DNA of 64,000 nucleotides from Burkholderia diffusa (GTDB lineage Bacteria; Pseudomonadota; Gammaproteobacteria; Burkholderiales; Burkholderiaceae): NCBI RefSeq assembly GCF_001718315.1, contig NZ_CP013362.1, positions 1,240,001 to 1,304,000 of the forward strand, read 5' to 3'. Shown piece by piece: positions 1 to 10,740 of this stretch (position 1 is its first letter; each line of letters starts with the position of its first letter). The notes under the pieces were generated by a model. It saw only the letters and a program-made list of their open reading frames with translations, ran no database searches and was not told where the DNA came from. The position numbers and the translations under genes were made by a program.

Positions 1-444
1 CGGGACCGGTTTGCCGTCGAGCGCGTCCTTGTTCACGAAGAAGCCGAGCGTGCCCGAGTGGATCGCGAACCAGTAGCCTTGCGGGTCCTTCAGGTTCGCG
101 GGGATGTCGTTCCAGTGCGCGGGCTTGTACGGCGCGATCACGTCCTTGTCCTTCGCCTGGAATGCCGACGATATGCCGAGATACACGACATCGGCGACCG
201 GGCTCTTCTGCTCGGCGATCAGCTGCGCGATCGCCTGGCCCGAGTTCTTGTTGTCGAACGGCACGCGGATGCCGGTCTTCTGCTTGATCGCCGCGATCTG
301 CGCGGCCCAGTCCGCCCATTCGGGCGGGCAGTTGTAGCAGATCGCGGTTTCGTCGGCGTGGGCAGCGGGTGCGAACGCGACGAGCGCGGCGCAGGCGACG
401 GGTGCGGCGAGCACGCGCAGCAGCGAGGTCAGGCGAAAGGACAC
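1..444 (-). CDS. ABC transporter substrate-binding protein, 5' part (runs off the window)
   Basis: This is the first 148 codons of a periplasmic binding protein whose 3' end lies outside the window. It starts at GTG (442-444). A basic N-terminus and an Ala/Val-rich hydrophobic core end at AHA-D, a typical signal peptidase I site near residue 29. The mature part has a short CYNC motif, a WADW motif and a bilobal-type segment ending in an SGTLGFFVN stretch, as in type 1 extracellular solute-binding proteins for iron, polyamines or sugars. The ligand cannot be told. The gene lies 57 nt downstream of a LacI-type regulator on the same strand, so the two probably form an operon and the rest of the transporter probably follows outside the window. 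Confidence 0.75.
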   Translation of the reverse strand, partial: MSFRLTSLLRVLAAPVACAALVAFAPAAHADETAICYNCPPEWADWAAQIAAIKQKTGIRVPFDNKNSGQAIAQLIAEQKSPVADVVYLGISSAFQAKDKDVIAPYKPAHWNDIPANLKDPQGYWFAIHSGTLGFFVNKDALDGKPVP

Positions 445-501
445 GGTGGGTCTCCGGGCGGGGTAAGGGTATGGCGCCGCGCGCGGTGGCGCGGCGCGCG
501 T

Positions 502-1527
502 TCAGGCCTGGTGCAACTGAAGATCGGCGGCCGGCGGCGCGACCGTCGCGCCGTCGCGCACCGTGTGCGGCAGGATCAGCGACGTGCGCTCGATCGTCGC
601 GCCGCCGATGCATTCGACGAGGCGCCGCCATGCATGGCGGCCGATGTCCTGGTTCGGTGTCGCGACGCTCGCGAGCGGCGGCGCGAGCAGCTCGCCGATC
701 GCGATGCCGTCGAAGCCGAGCACCGACAGGTCGTCGGGAATCGAGAAGCCCGCGCGGCGCAGGCCGCGCATTACGACCATCGCGAGCAGGTCGTTGCTGC
801 AGAAGAGGGCGGTCGGCCGCGTGGCTTGCGCGGTGAGGTGCGCGAGCACCGCGTCGGGAAGCTCGGGCGCGTTGAAGTCGACTTCGACCGGCGGCAGCGT
901 CGCGACGCCGGCTTCCTCGAGTGCCTGCGCGTAGCCGAGATGGCGCTGGCGCGCGCGATCCGACGCGGCGAGCGAGCCGGCCAGCATCAGCACGCGGCGA
1001 TGGCCGCGCGCGGTCAGCAGACGGACGCCGTCATAGGCGGCGCGGCGGTTGTCCACCGATACCGACGGGCGGCGTTGCGTGTCGTTGTGCATCAGCACGT
1101 AATGCGGGCCGTCGCGATCGAGCATGTCGAGCAGCGGATGCGTATCCGCATCGGCGACGGTCAGGATCAGCCCCTCGACGCGCTGCTCGCGCAGCGTCTC
1201 GATCGCATGGCGCTCGCGCGCGGCGTCGTATTCGGTCGTCATCAGGATCAGCTTGAAGCCGGCCGCGGTCGCGAGTTCGTCGATGCCCTGCAGGCAATCG
1301 GCGAATACCGGGTTCGACAGCGTCGGCACGACGACGCCCACGAGCCGCGTGCGCTCCCCGCGCAATTGCCGGCCGAGCGGGCTCGGGCGGAACTGCAGCG
1401 TGTCGATGGCGGTGCGGATCGTCGCCAGCGTGGCGGGGCTGACGGTGTGCGGCGCATTGATCGCGCGCGAGACGGTGGCGATCGAGAAGCCGGCGAGCGC
1501 GGCGACGTCCTTGATGGTCGGGGTCAT
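502..1527 (-). CDS. LacI-family transcriptional regulator
   Basis: A DNA-binding repressor of about 341 residues. The N-terminal LacI helix-turn-helix begins at once (TIKDVAALAGFS, then TVSRAIN), followed by a hinge and a periplasmic-binding-protein-like effector domain (VVPTLSNPVFA, then GFDG near the C-terminus). I chose ATG at 1527 because the LacI domain always starts there; the open frame continues 34 codons further upstream but that extension is not LacI-like. Two AAACGTTT-centred operators lie 16-50 nt upstream, so autoregulation is likely. The following gene encodes an ABC substrate-binding protein, so the regulator probably controls uptake of a carbohydrate or related solute; the effector is unknown. 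Confidence 0.9.
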   Translation of the reverse strand: MTPTIKDVAALAGFSIATVSRAINAPHTVSPATLATIRTAIDTLQFRPSPLGRQLRGERTRLVGVVVPTLSNPVFADCLQGIDELATAAGFKLILMTTEYDAARERHAIETLREQRVEGLILTVADADTHPLLDMLDRDGPHYVLMHNDTQRRPSVSVDNRRAAYDGVRLLTARGHRRVLMLAGSLAASDRARQRHLGYAQALEEAGVATLPPVEVDFNAPELPDAVLAHLTAQATRPTALFCSNDLLAMVVMRGLRRAGFSIPDDLSVLGFDGIAIGELLAPPLASVATPNQDIGRHAWRRLVECIGGATIERTSLILPHTVRDGATVAPPAADLQLHQA

Positions 1528-1540
1528 GAAGTTACGCGAT

Positions 1541-1578
1541 GTAAACGTTTTCGGCACGGAAATTATCGAAAACGTTTG
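1541..1578. promoter_or_regulatory. Twin LacI-type operators
   Basis: Two copies of the palindrome AAACGTTT (1543-1550 and 1570-1577) sit upstream of the LacI-family gene, with centres 27 nt apart. The second copy is flanked as GAAAACGTTT, close to the classical LacI/PurR/CcpA half-site consensus. The function as an autoregulatory operator pair is inferred. Confidence 0.65.
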
Positions 1579-1824
1579 TGACTTCGCGATGACGCATGGG
1601 ACGTCTGTTTCGTGAAAAGCGCGATACACACGTCAGACGTTTGGTGCCCGCCGAGCGGGGCGGATTCGATTGTATCGGCGGATGCTGCGGCGCGGGGCGA
1701 AATCGATGACGGTGTCGCATGGATGTCGACGGCGCTCAATGAATCGGGGCGCGGACGGTGGGGGCCGGCATGCTGCATCGCGATGCGATGCGCATGAATC
1801 AGCTAACGCATGCGCAAGCAATGG

Positions 1825-1830
1825 TAGAAT
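1825..1830 (+). promoter_or_regulatory. Probable -10 element of the tRNA-Leu promoter
   Basis: TAGAAT lies 15 nt before the tRNA 5' end and is followed by a GC-rich discriminator, as in many stable-RNA promoters. No convincing -35 hexamer is seen at 16-18 nt spacing. Confidence 0.45.
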
Positions 1831-1845
1831 CGCGTCCGCCCTTTT

Positions 1846-2190
1846 GCCGGGGTGATGAAATTGGTAAACATAGCGGACTTAAACGATTGAGTGCCCGGCC
1901 GGAAACGGTCGGTGCAGAACCCTTCAAATTCGGCGAAACCCCTGATGCGCGACGCGCGTCGAGGCAACGCCGAGCCAAGCCTCGCGGTACAGCTCGAGCG
2001 AGGAAGGTGTAGAGACTAGACGGGGGGCGCCTAAGGCGCACGGGTGGCGATCACGCCCGCGCGCGATGGCGAAGGCATAGTCCAGCGCACGAACGGCTCC
2101 GTTTCGACGACGCCGGCTTTGAAAGAAGCAGTGTGACGAAAATCCGCCGCCTTGATTGGCTTGCCGGTTCAAGTCCGGTCCCCGGCACCA
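1846..2190 (+). tRNA. tRNA-Leu(UAA), interrupted by a group I intron
   Basis: The exons are 1846-1880 and 2139-2190, joining to an 87-nt tRNA with encoded CCA. Acceptor arms GCCGGGG (1846-1852) and CCCCGGC (2180-2186) pair fully. The D-stem is ATG/CAT. The anticodon stem is GCGGA/TCCGC around loop CTTAAAA, giving anticodon UAA. The variable arm (GCC/GGC) has the class II length of leucine tRNAs, and the T-arm is GCCGG-TTCAAGT-CCGGT. The gene is split after the first anticodon base (U34), the site used by the tRNA-Leu(UAA) introns of cyanobacteria and plastids. Decoding UUA, a rare codon in GC-rich genomes, fits. Intron-blind tRNA finders would miss this gene or report it as broken. Confidence 0.93.
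1881..2138 (+). ncRNA. Group I self-splicing intron (IC3-like) in tRNA-Leu(UAA)
   Basis: A 258-nt intron. The 5' exon ends in ACTT and the internal guide GAGT (1889-1892) pairs with it, leaving the required U.G wobble at the splice site. The last intron base is G (2138). Core elements appear in order: P/P4 region TTCAAATTCGGCGAAACC (1923-1940), Q region ACGCCGAGCCAAGCC (1967-1981), R region GTGTAGAGACTAGACGG (2007-2023) and S region AAGGCATAGTCC (2072-2083). These closely match the Azoarcus tRNA-Ile intron from memory. A P2 hairpin (CCGGCC/GGTCGG, loop GGAAAC) follows P1. The intron is too small for a homing endonuclease and none is seen. Self-splicing is inferred from the intact core. Confidence 0.92.
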
Positions 2191-2223
2191 TCGATCGCAT
2201 CGATGCGATTCGACGAAGGACTG

Positions 2224-2260
2224 AAAAACCCGCGACGCATCGACGCTCGCGGGTTTTTTT
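2224..2260 (+). terminator. Rho-independent terminator of tRNA-Leu
   Basis: ACCCGCGA and TCGCGGGT arms flank an 11-nt loop and are followed by a run of seven T. It lies 34 nt after the tRNA CCA end. Confidence 0.9.
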
Positions 2261-2428
2261 ATTTGGTGCAATGCATGGCAAGGTGGTTCGCTGCGCGCGT
2301 CGCTGCGGCGAATACGACGCCGTGTGATACTTCGCACGCGTGTCGTACAGAACGCCATCACCACCATCGACGCGCGTGACGCTGCCGATGGAATCAAACG
2401 CAGTGTGCCTGCCGCAAGACCACCCGTC

Positions 2429-3055
2429 ATGACCGATTCGCACTACCACTATTACGAACCGTCGCAAGGCCACGGCCTCCCGCACGACCCGCTGAACGCG
2501 ATCATCGGCCCGCGCCCGATCGGCTGGATTTCCTCCCGAGGCGCCGACGGCACGCTCAACCTCGCGCCGTACAGCTTCTTCAACGCGTTCAACTATCGTC
2601 CGCCGATCATCGGTTTTTCGAGCACCGCCGCGAAGGACAGCCTGCGCAACGTGCAGGAAACCGGCGAGTTCGTCTGGAACCTCGCGACGCGCGACCTTGC
2701 CGAGCGGATGAACCAGACCTGCGCTGCGGTACCGTATGGCGTCAACGAATTCGAACTCGGCGGACTGACCGCGATTCCGTCGCGCGTCGTCGACGTGCCG
2801 CGCGTGGCGGAAAGCGGCGTGAACTTCGAATGCAAAGTGACCGACGTGATCCGGCTGCGCGATCACCACGGCGTCGAGACACCGGCGACGCTGGTGCTCG
2901 GCGAGGTCATCGCGGTGCATATTCGTCATGACCTGCTGAAGGACGGTATCTTCGACACGTTCGGCGCGGGCATCATTCTGCGCGCAGGCGGCCCGTCGGC
3001 CTACGTGCACGTGAGACCCGACAGCCGCTTCGACATCGCGCGCCCCGACGCGTGA
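2429..3055 (+). CDS. Flavin reductase-like (DIM6/NTAB) domain protein
   Basis: A 208-residue protein of the flavin reductase-like split beta-barrel family, which binds FMN and often reduces flavin for a partner oxygenase. The N-terminal motif IIGPRPIGWISS, followed by NLAPYSFFNAFNYRPP and GFSS, is the family's flavin-binding signature. I chose ATG 2429 (MTDSHYHYYEP) because the family's N-terminus starts there; the open frame extends upstream without similarity. The gene stands alone between the tRNA terminator and its own terminator, so no partner enzyme is indicated. The physiological substrate is unknown. Confidence 0.85.
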   Translation: MTDSHYHYYEPSQGHGLPHDPLNAIIGPRPIGWISSRGADGTLNLAPYSFFNAFNYRPPIIGFSSTAAKDSLRNVQETGEFVWNLATRDLAERMNQTCAAVPYGVNEFELGGLTAIPSRVVDVPRVAESGVNFECKVTDVIRLRDHHGVETPATLVLGEVIAVHIRHDLLKDGIFDTFGAGIILRAGGPSAYVHVRPDSRFDIARPDA

Positions 3056-4690
<1,635 letters not shown>

Positions 4691-4692
4691 TC

Positions 4693-5736
4693 ATGGCGCA
4701 ACATGAAACGACGACGGCATCCGCGCAACCGATGACGATGATCCAGGCGCTGCGCTCCGCGATGGACGTGATGCTCGGCCGCGACGACGACGTGGTCGTG
4801 TTCGGGCAGGACGTCGGCTACTTCGGCGGCGTGTTCCGCTGTACCGAGGGGCTGCAGGCGAAGTACGGCAAGTCGCGCGTGTTCGATGCGCCGATCTCGG
4901 AAGGCGGGATCGTCGGCGCCGCGGTCGGGATGGGGGCGTACGGATTGCGGCCGGTCTGCGAGATCCAGTTCGCGGACTACTTCTATCCGGCGTCCGACCA
5001 GATCGTGTCGGAAGGCGCGCGACTGCGCTATCGCTCCGCGGGGCAGTTCACCGCGCCGATGACGATCCGCATGCCATGCGGCGGCGGCATTTACGGCGGT
5101 CAGACGCACAGCCAGAGCCCGGAGGCGATGTTCACGCAGGTCTGCGGATTGCGAACGGTGATGCCGTCGAATCCGTACGACGCGAAAGGACTCCTGATCG
5201 CTTCGATCGAGAACGACGATCCGGTGATTTTCCTCGAGCCGAAACGCCTGTACAACGGGCCGTTCGACGGCCATCACGAGCGTCCCGTCACGTCGTGGCT
5301 CAAGCATCCGGGCAGTGCGGTGCCGGAAGGCTATTACACGGTGCCGCTCGATACGGCTGCCGTCGTGCGGCCCGGCAACGACTTGACGGTGCTGACGTAC
5401 GGCACGACCGTGCACGTGTCGCTGGCGGCCGCCAAGGAAACCGGCATCGATGCGGAAGTGATCGACCTGCGCACGCTGTGGCCGGTCGATCTCGACACGA
5501 TCGTCGCGTCGGTGCGCAAGACGGGGCGCTGCGTGGTGGTGCACGAGGCGACGCGCACCTGCGGCTACGGCGCGGAGCTGGTGTCGCTCGTGCAGGAGCA
5601 CTGCTTCTACCATCTGGAAGCGCCGATCGAGCGGACGACGGGCTGGGACACGCCGTATCCGCACGCGCAGGAATGGGCGTATTTCCCCGGCCCGGCCCGG
5701 GTCGGCGAAGCGTTGCGACGCGTGATGGAGGCCTGA
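4693..5736 (+). CDS. bkdA2: Branched-chain 2-oxo acid dehydrogenase E1 beta subunit
   Basis: The 347-residue beta subunit that completes the E1 heterotetramer with BkdA1. It has the transketolase-like pyrimidine-binding half (VVVFGQDVGYFGGVFR, FDAPISEGGIVGAAVG, then QIQFADY-like EIQFADYF) and the C-terminal transketolase domain with DLRTLWPVD and VVVHEATRTCGYGAE. ATG 4693 starts 2 nt after the bkdA1 stop, and the gene ends 1 nt before bkdB, so translation is probably coupled. The open frame continues upstream in bkdA1, but only the part from 4693 has E1-beta character. Confidence 0.95.
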   Translation: MAQHETTTASAQPMTMIQALRSAMDVMLGRDDDVVVFGQDVGYFGGVFRCTEGLQAKYGKSRVFDAPISEGGIVGAAVGMGAYGLRPVCEIQFADYFYPASDQIVSEGARLRYRSAGQFTAPMTIRMPCGGGIYGGQTHSQSPEAMFTQVCGLRTVMPSNPYDAKGLLIASIENDDPVIFLEPKRLYNGPFDGHHERPVTSWLKHPGSAVPEGYYTVPLDTAAVVRPGNDLTVLTYGTTVHVSLAAAKETGIDAEVIDLRTLWPVDLDTIVASVRKTGRCVVVHEATRTCGYGAELVSLVQEHCFYHLEAPIERTTGWDTPYPHAQEWAYFPGPARVGEALRRVMEA

Positions 5737-5737
5737 G

Positions 5738-7075
5738 ATGGGGATTCATGTCATCAAGATGCCGGATATCGGCGAAGGGATTGCCGAGGTCGAGCTGGTG
5801 GCCTGGCACGTGCAACCGGGGCAGACGATCGCCGAAGACCAGCCGCTCGCCGATGTGATGACCGACAAGGCGGCGGTGGAGATTCCGTCGCCGGTGGCCG
5901 GCAAGGTGCTGGAGCTCGGCGGGCGGATCGGGGAGATGATGGCGGTCGGCAGCGAGTTGATCCGTCTCGAAGTCGAAGGCGACGGCAACCTGAAGCCGGG
6001 CGCGAAGGCGCGCGAGGCCGGCGCGGACGTGGCGCAGCCTCCGGGGGCGGCCGATGTGCGTGTCGAGCCGTCTCATGTCGATGCGGTGTCCGAAACACAT
6101 GGGGCGCCGAAGGAGACGACGCATGCCGCGCCCCGCGTGCCGGCCGAGCCGCGCCGCGCGGAACACGCGGTGCCGCCGCGCGCGGCACTCGCGCCGGGCG
6201 AGCGGCCGCTCGCGTCGCCGGCGGTGCGCCAGCGCGCATGGGACATGGGCATCGAGCTGCGCTACGTGCGCGGCACTGGCGAAGCCGGGCGGATCCTGCA
6301 CGCGGACCTCGATGCATACGCACGCACGGGCGGCGGCGCGGCGCGCGGATCGCAAGCGCGCGGCTACGACGAGCGCAACGACGAAACCGGTGTGCCGGTA
6401 ATCGGCTTGCGGCGCGCGATCGCGCGCAAGATGCAGGAAGCGAAGCGCCGCATTCCGCACTTCACCTACGTCGAGGAGATCGACGTCACCGAGCTCGAAT
6501 CGCTGCGCGCCGAGTTGAACCGGCGCCACGGCGACACGCGCGGCCGGCTCACGCCGCTGCCGCTGCTGATTCGCGCGATGGTGATCGCGCTGCGCGCGTT
6601 CCCGCAGATCAATGCACGTTACGACGACGAGGCCGGTGTCGTCACGCGCTACGGCGCGGTGCACATGGGCGTCGCGACGCAGACGGACGGCGGCCTCACG
6701 GTGCCGGTGCTGCGTCATGCGGAAGCGCGTGACGTGTGGTCGATCTCGGCGGAAATCGCGCGGCTCGCCGATGCGGTGCGAGCGAACCGCGCGCAGCGCG
6801 ACGAGCTGACCGGCTCGACGATCACGATCTCGAGCCTCGGTGCGCTCGGCGGCATCGTGTCGACGCCGGTCATCAACCATCCGGAGGTCGGCATCGTCGG
6901 CGTGAACCGGATCGTCGAGCGGCCGATGATCCGCGACGGCGCGATCGTCGCGCGCAAGATGATGAACCTGTCGTCGTCGTTCGATCATCGCGTGGTCGAC
7001 GGCGCGGACGCGGCAGAATTCATCCAGGCCGTGCGCGAGGTGCTCGAGCGCCCGGCGCTGCTGTTCGTGGAGTGA
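5738..7075 (+). CDS. bkdB: Branched-chain 2-oxo acid dehydrogenase E2 (dihydrolipoyl acyltransferase)
   Basis: The 445-residue core subunit that transfers the branched acyl group from lipoyl-lysine to CoA. Domains in order: a lipoyl domain (1-80) with the lipoylated Lys44 in MTDKAAVEI, an Ala/Pro/Glu-rich linker with several His residues, a peripheral subunit-binding domain (about 155-195, [15 protein letters not shown]), and a CoA-dependent acyltransferase domain with the catalytic HRVVDG motif (His417). Only one lipoyl domain is present. ATG 5738 begins 1 nt after the bkdA2 stop, and lpdV follows after 5 nt. Confidence 0.96.
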   Translation: MGIHVIKMPDIGEGIAEVELVAWHVQPGQTIAEDQPLADVMTDKAAVEIPSPVAGKVLELGGRIGEMMAVGSELIRLEVEGDGNLKPGAKAREAGADVAQPPGAADVRVEPSHVDAVSETHGAPKETTHAAPRVPAEPRRAEHAVPPRAALAPGERPLASPAVRQRAWDMGIELRYVRGTGEAGRILHADLDAYARTGGGAARGSQARGYDERNDETGVPVIGLRRAIARKMQEAKRRIPHFTYVEEIDVTELESLRAELNRRHGDTRGRLTPLPLLIRAMVIALRAFPQINARYDDEAGVVTRYGAVHMGVATQTDGGLTVPVLRHAEARDVWSISAEIARLADAVRANRAQRDELTGSTITISSLGALGGIVSTPVINHPEVGIVGVNRIVERPMIRDGAIVARKMMNLSSSFDHRVVDGADAAEFIQAVREVLERPALLFVE

Positions 7076-7080
7076 GAACG

Positions 7081-8472
7081 ATGAAGAACGAACACACCAC
7101 GTTGCTCGTGATCGGCGGCGGGCCGGGCGGATACGTCGCCGCGATTCGCGCGGGGCAGCTCGGTATTCCGACGGTGCTCGTCGAGCGCGAACGGCTCGGC
7201 GGCACGTGCCTGAACATCGGCTGCATTCCGTCGAAGGCGCTGATCCATGTCGCCGACGCGTTCGAGCAGGCATGCGGGCAGGCCGGCGAGGGAATGCTCG
7301 GGATTCGCGTGCGCACACCGGAGATCGACATCGCGAAGAGCGTCGCGTGGAAGGATGGCATCGTCGAGCGGCTCACGCGCGGTGCCGGCGCGCTGCTGAA
7401 GAAGCACGGCGTGCGCGTGTTGCACGGCGATGCGCGCGTGGTCGACGGCAAGACGGTCGACGTCGTCGCCGGCGACCATGCGATGCGGATCGCCTGCGAG
7501 CACCTGTTGCTCGCGACCGGCTCGGAGCCGGTCGCGCTGCCGTCGATGCCGTTCGGCGGGCACGTTGTCTCGTCGACCGAGGCGCTGTCGCCCGCGTCGT
7601 TGCCGAAGCGGCTGGTCGTCGTCGGCGCCGGGTACATCGGGCTCGAACTCGGATTCGTCTATCGCAAGCTCGGCGTCGACGTCAGCATCGTCGAGGCGGC
7701 CGAGCGTGTGCTGCCCGCGTACGACGCGGAACTTGCGAAGCCGGTCGCCGATTCGCTCGCGCGGCTCGGTGTCGGGCTCTGGCTGGGTTACAAGGTGCAG
7801 GGTCTCGCGAGCGACGGCGCGGTGCGCGTGCAGGCACCCGACGGCGCGGAGAACACGCTGCCGGCCGATCGCGTGCTGGTCGCGGTTGGGCGACGGCCGC
7901 GCGTCGACGGCTTCGGGCTCGAATCGATGCCGCTCGATCGCAATGGCCGCGCACTACGCATCGATGACGAATGCAGGACGTCGATGCGCAACGTGTGGGC
8001 GATTGGCGACGTGGCCGGCGAGCCGATGCTCGCGCATCGCGCGATGGCGCAGGGCGAGATGGTGGCCGAGCTGATCGCCGGACGCCGCCGCAAGTTCACG
8101 CCGGCATCGATCCCGGCGGTGTGCTTCACCGATCCCGAGGTCGTGACGTCCGGCTGGTCGCCCGACGACGCGAAGGCGGCCGGCATCGACTGCATCAACG
8201 CGTCGTTCCCGTTAGCGGCGAACGGCCGCGCGATGACGCTGCAGGCGACCGACGGCTTCGTGCGCGTCGTCGCGCGGCGCGACACGCATCTGATCGTCGG
8301 CTGGCAGGCGGTGGGGCGCGGCGTGTCGGAACTGGCCGCGGCGTTCTCGCAGTCGCTCGAGATGGGCGCGCGGCTCGAGGACATCGGCGGCACGATCCAC
8401 GCGCACCCGACGCTTGGCGAAGCGATGCAGGAGGCGGCGTTGCGTGCGCTGGGGCATGCGCTGCATGTGTGA
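7081..8472 (+). CDS. lpdV: Dihydrolipoyl dehydrogenase (E3) of the branched-chain complex
   Basis: A 463-residue FAD flavoprotein that reoxidises the E2 lipoyl group with NAD+. The FAD-binding [10 protein letters not shown] motif is at residues 12-21, the redox-active disulfide Cys43-Cys48 lies in GGTCLNIGC, a second Rossmann motif [10 protein letters not shown] binds NAD, and the C-terminal dimerisation domain carries the HAHPTLGE motif with the His-Glu pair. The start at 7081 is 5 nt after the bkdB stop. Its place at the end of the bkd operon marks it as the dedicated E3 rather than the pyruvate dehydrogenase one. Confidence 0.95.
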   Translation: MKNEHTTLLVIGGGPGGYVAAIRAGQLGIPTVLVERERLGGTCLNIGCIPSKALIHVADAFEQACGQAGEGMLGIRVRTPEIDIAKSVAWKDGIVERLTRGAGALLKKHGVRVLHGDARVVDGKTVDVVAGDHAMRIACEHLLLATGSEPVALPSMPFGGHVVSSTEALSPASLPKRLVVVGAGYIGLELGFVYRKLGVDVSIVEAAERVLPAYDAELAKPVADSLARLGVGLWLGYKVQGLASDGAVRVQAPDGAENTLPADRVLVAVGRRPRVDGFGLESMPLDRNGRALRIDDECRTSMRNVWAIGDVAGEPMLAHRAMAQGEMVAELIAGRRRKFTPASIPAVCFTDPEVVTSGWSPDDAKAAGIDCINASFPLAANGRAMTLQATDGFVRVVARRDTHLIVGWQAVGRGVSELAAAFSQSLEMGARLEDIGGTIHAHPTLGEAMQEAALRALGHALHV

Positions 8473-8517
8473 GCATGCGCCGGCATGCGCAGCCGGTCGG
8501 AGCCTCGCCGCAGGCGG

Positions 8518-9492
8518 TCACGAAGGCATCCGCGTGCTGGCAGGCTGCGCCGTCACGTCGCGATAGAACGCATCGATCGCGTCCACCATTTGCGCAAGTC
8601 CCGGCTGCTCGAGCGGATAGTGGCCGGCGTTGTCGAGCATCACGACCTTGACCGGTACGTTGCGGATCCGCGCGAGGAACGGCTCGCTCAGGTGGCGCGG
8701 CGTCCAGCGGTCCGCGGCCGGCTGCGTGAGCAGGACCGGGCAGACGCGGAAATTCTCCGGCTCGAGCGCCGGCCGATACGACATGTACGAATCGAGAAAG
8801 GCCATCGTCATCGCGTTCCCGGCCGACGTGCGATCGGACAGCCACACCTTCAGCGCGTCGTCGCGATTGACGAGCGCGTGCATCTTGCTCGCGAGCGACA
8901 TCGGGATGCGCATCGCGCGCAGCGGCGTCTTCGCGGTGAAGTGCGTCATCGGGCCGCCGACGCGGCTCATGAACAGGTTGCGCGCGGTTTCGTCGCGCAC
9001 CTGCCGAAGGCGCTGATCGAGGAACGTCATGCCGACGATGCCGTCGACCTTGCCGTTCAGCGCAGCCACATGGTAAGTCAACATGCCGCCCGCGCTCAGC
9101 CCGTAGAGCACGATGGGGCGATCGTCCTTCGCGCGCTCCGCGTCGATCAGGTCGCTGCCGGCGCGCACCCAGTCGTCGTAACGCACCAGCGCGCCGCGCG
9201 CCACTTCGGTCATCCCGTATTCGGGCATGTCGACCGCGATCGTCTCGTAGCCGCGTCGCGCGAGCTGCTCGCCGACGATCATCGACATCTGCCGCCCGTT
9301 GGTGCCGACGCCATGGAACAGGATCACCTTCACTTTCGCCAGAGGATTGCGATACGTGTCGAGATGGAGGCGATGGCCGTTCCAGCGCCACCATTCTTCA
9401 TGCGGCTCGCGGTCGGACGTCCACTGGAAATCGGGCGGCAGGAATGCCTGCATGGTGCGCCAGACGGGTTGGTCTGCATAGGTCTTGGACAT
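8518..9492 (-). CDS. Alpha/beta hydrolase
   Basis: A 324-residue serine hydrolase fold protein without a signal peptide. The oxyanion region is FHGVGTNGRQM (59-69), the nucleophile Ser133 lies in GLSAGG, and the probable acid and base are Asp261 (PAADRW) and His291 (AGHYPLE). The gene is divergent from an AraC-family regulator, 136 nt apart, which suggests that the regulator controls it. The substrate is not known; relatives include esterases and lipases of the Hydrolase_4 type. It converges on the end of lpdV with 45 nt between them. Confidence 0.82.
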   Translation of the reverse strand: MSKTYADQPVWRTMQAFLPPDFQWTSDREPHEEWWRWNGHRLHLDTYRNPLAKVKVILFHGVGTNGRQMSMIVGEQLARRGYETIAVDMPEYGMTEVARGALVRYDDWVRAGSDLIDAERAKDDRPIVLYGLSAGGMLTYHVAALNGKVDGIVGMTFLDQRLRQVRDETARNLFMSRVGGPMTHFTAKTPLRAMRIPMSLASKMHALVNRDDALKVWLSDRTSAGNAMTMAFLDSYMSYRPALEPENFRVCPVLLTQPAADRWTPRHLSEPFLARIRNVPVKVVMLDNAGHYPLEQPGLAQMVDAIDAFYRDVTAQPASTRMPS

Positions 9493-9628
9493 GGCGGCGG
9501 ACTCCGGTCGATTGCACGAAAGGGCGGGTTGCGATGGATCCCATCATGATCCGTCGAGTGGACGCCGGCCATGCTGGCGCGGGCCAACCGCTTTAGAATC
9601 TAGGCCAACGCACGTCACGAGGGGTCCG

Positions 9629-10645
9629 ATGAACGTCTGGAACTTTGCCCGCAGCCCGGCTTCCGTCCTGCTGATGATCGCGTTCGGGCGCGAGCGCGCG
9701 ATTGCGCCGGCGGCCTTGCTGAAGGGCTCGCAGCTCACGCTGAAGCAACTGGCCGATCCGGACTTCACCGTGCTGGCCGCGCAGGAGCTGACGGTCGCGT
9801 CGAACCTGCTGGCGCTCACCGGCGACGAGCCCGGCATCGGCCTGACGGTCGGCCTGTCGTACCAGCTGTCGGCCTACGGGTTGCTCGGATACGGGCTGCT
9901 GAGCAGCGCGACCGGCATGGACGCCGTCGCGCTCGCCGGCCGCTATCTGGCGCTCACCTATACGTTCGTCGGGATGACGTACCGTCGCGCCGGTCGACAC
10001 GACGCGATCGTATTCGACGCGTCGCCGGAACTATCGGCGCCGCTGCAGCGTTTCTTCGTCGAGCGCGCGATGGGCGCGACCTGCCGCGTGCTGCGCGACG
10101 TGATCGGTGATGCGTTCGAGCTCGCGACATTCGATGTCGGATACGACGTGGAGCCGGGCGGCCGGCAGGTGCTCGGCACGCGGGTCCGGTACGGGCGGCC
10201 GGGCAATGCGATCACGTTCGAGCATGCGCAGCTCGAACGGCCGTTGCCGCAGGCCAACGCCGCGACCGCCGCGATGTGCGAGCGCATGTGTGCGGAGCTG
10301 GTCTCGCGCCGGCGCACGCGCGTCGATTTCGTGTCGTTCCTGAATGAATACCTTGCCACGCGGCCGTTCGATCGGCCGCCGCAGCTGAAGGACATCGCGA
10401 CGCTGCTGAACACGAGCGAGCGCACGCTCAAGCGCCGGCTGCAGGAAGAGGGCGCGTGCTTCCGCGACATCTCCAATGCGGTGCGCAAGACGCGCGCGCA
10501 GGCGCTGCTCGCCGAAGGGCGGCTGTCGATCAAGGAGATCGCGGAGGAACTGGGATTCAGCGACATGTCGTCGTTTTCGCAGGCATACAAGCGCTGGACC
10601 GGTGTCGCGCCGAGCGTGTCGAGGCTGGCTGGAACACCTTCGTAG
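9629..10645 (+). CDS. AraC-family transcriptional regulator
   Basis: A 338-residue regulator with an N-terminal arabinose_bd-type effector domain (OruR/VirS-like: LTGDEPGIGLTVG, LLGYGLLSS) and a C-terminal AraC double helix-turn-helix (LKDIATLLNTSERTLKRRLQEEG, then IKEIAEELGFSDMSSFSQAYKRWTG). I chose ATG 9629, the usual N-terminus of this family, over an upstream in-frame start at 9485 that would overlap the divergent hydrolase gene. The target is probably the neighbouring alpha/beta hydrolase; the effector is unknown. Confidence 0.9.
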   Translation: MNVWNFARSPASVLLMIAFGRERAIAPAALLKGSQLTLKQLADPDFTVLAAQELTVASNLLALTGDEPGIGLTVGLSYQLSAYGLLGYGLLSSATGMDAVALAGRYLALTYTFVGMTYRRAGRHDAIVFDASPELSAPLQRFFVERAMGATCRVLRDVIGDAFELATFDVGYDVEPGGRQVLGTRVRYGRPGNAITFEHAQLERPLPQANAATAAMCERMCAELVSRRRTRVDFVSFLNEYLATRPFDRPPQLKDIATLLNTSERTLKRRLQEEGACFRDISNAVRKTRAQALLAEGRLSIKEIAEELGFSDMSSFSQAYKRWTGVAPSVSRLAGTPS

Positions 10646-10740
10646 CGGGCGCGATGCGGGGTGCGGTTGACCCGCCCGCGCGGACAGTTCATCGTGTCGG
10701 TTCCCCGCCGATTCACCGGCCTCCCACGGAATGACTTGCC

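Noticed and set aside
1846-1940. Reading the first tRNA-like part as tmRNA or a degenerate tRNA
   Set aside because: The 3' exon with fully matching acceptor, anticodon, variable and T arms was found 258 nt downstream, and the sequence between them has group I intron core elements.
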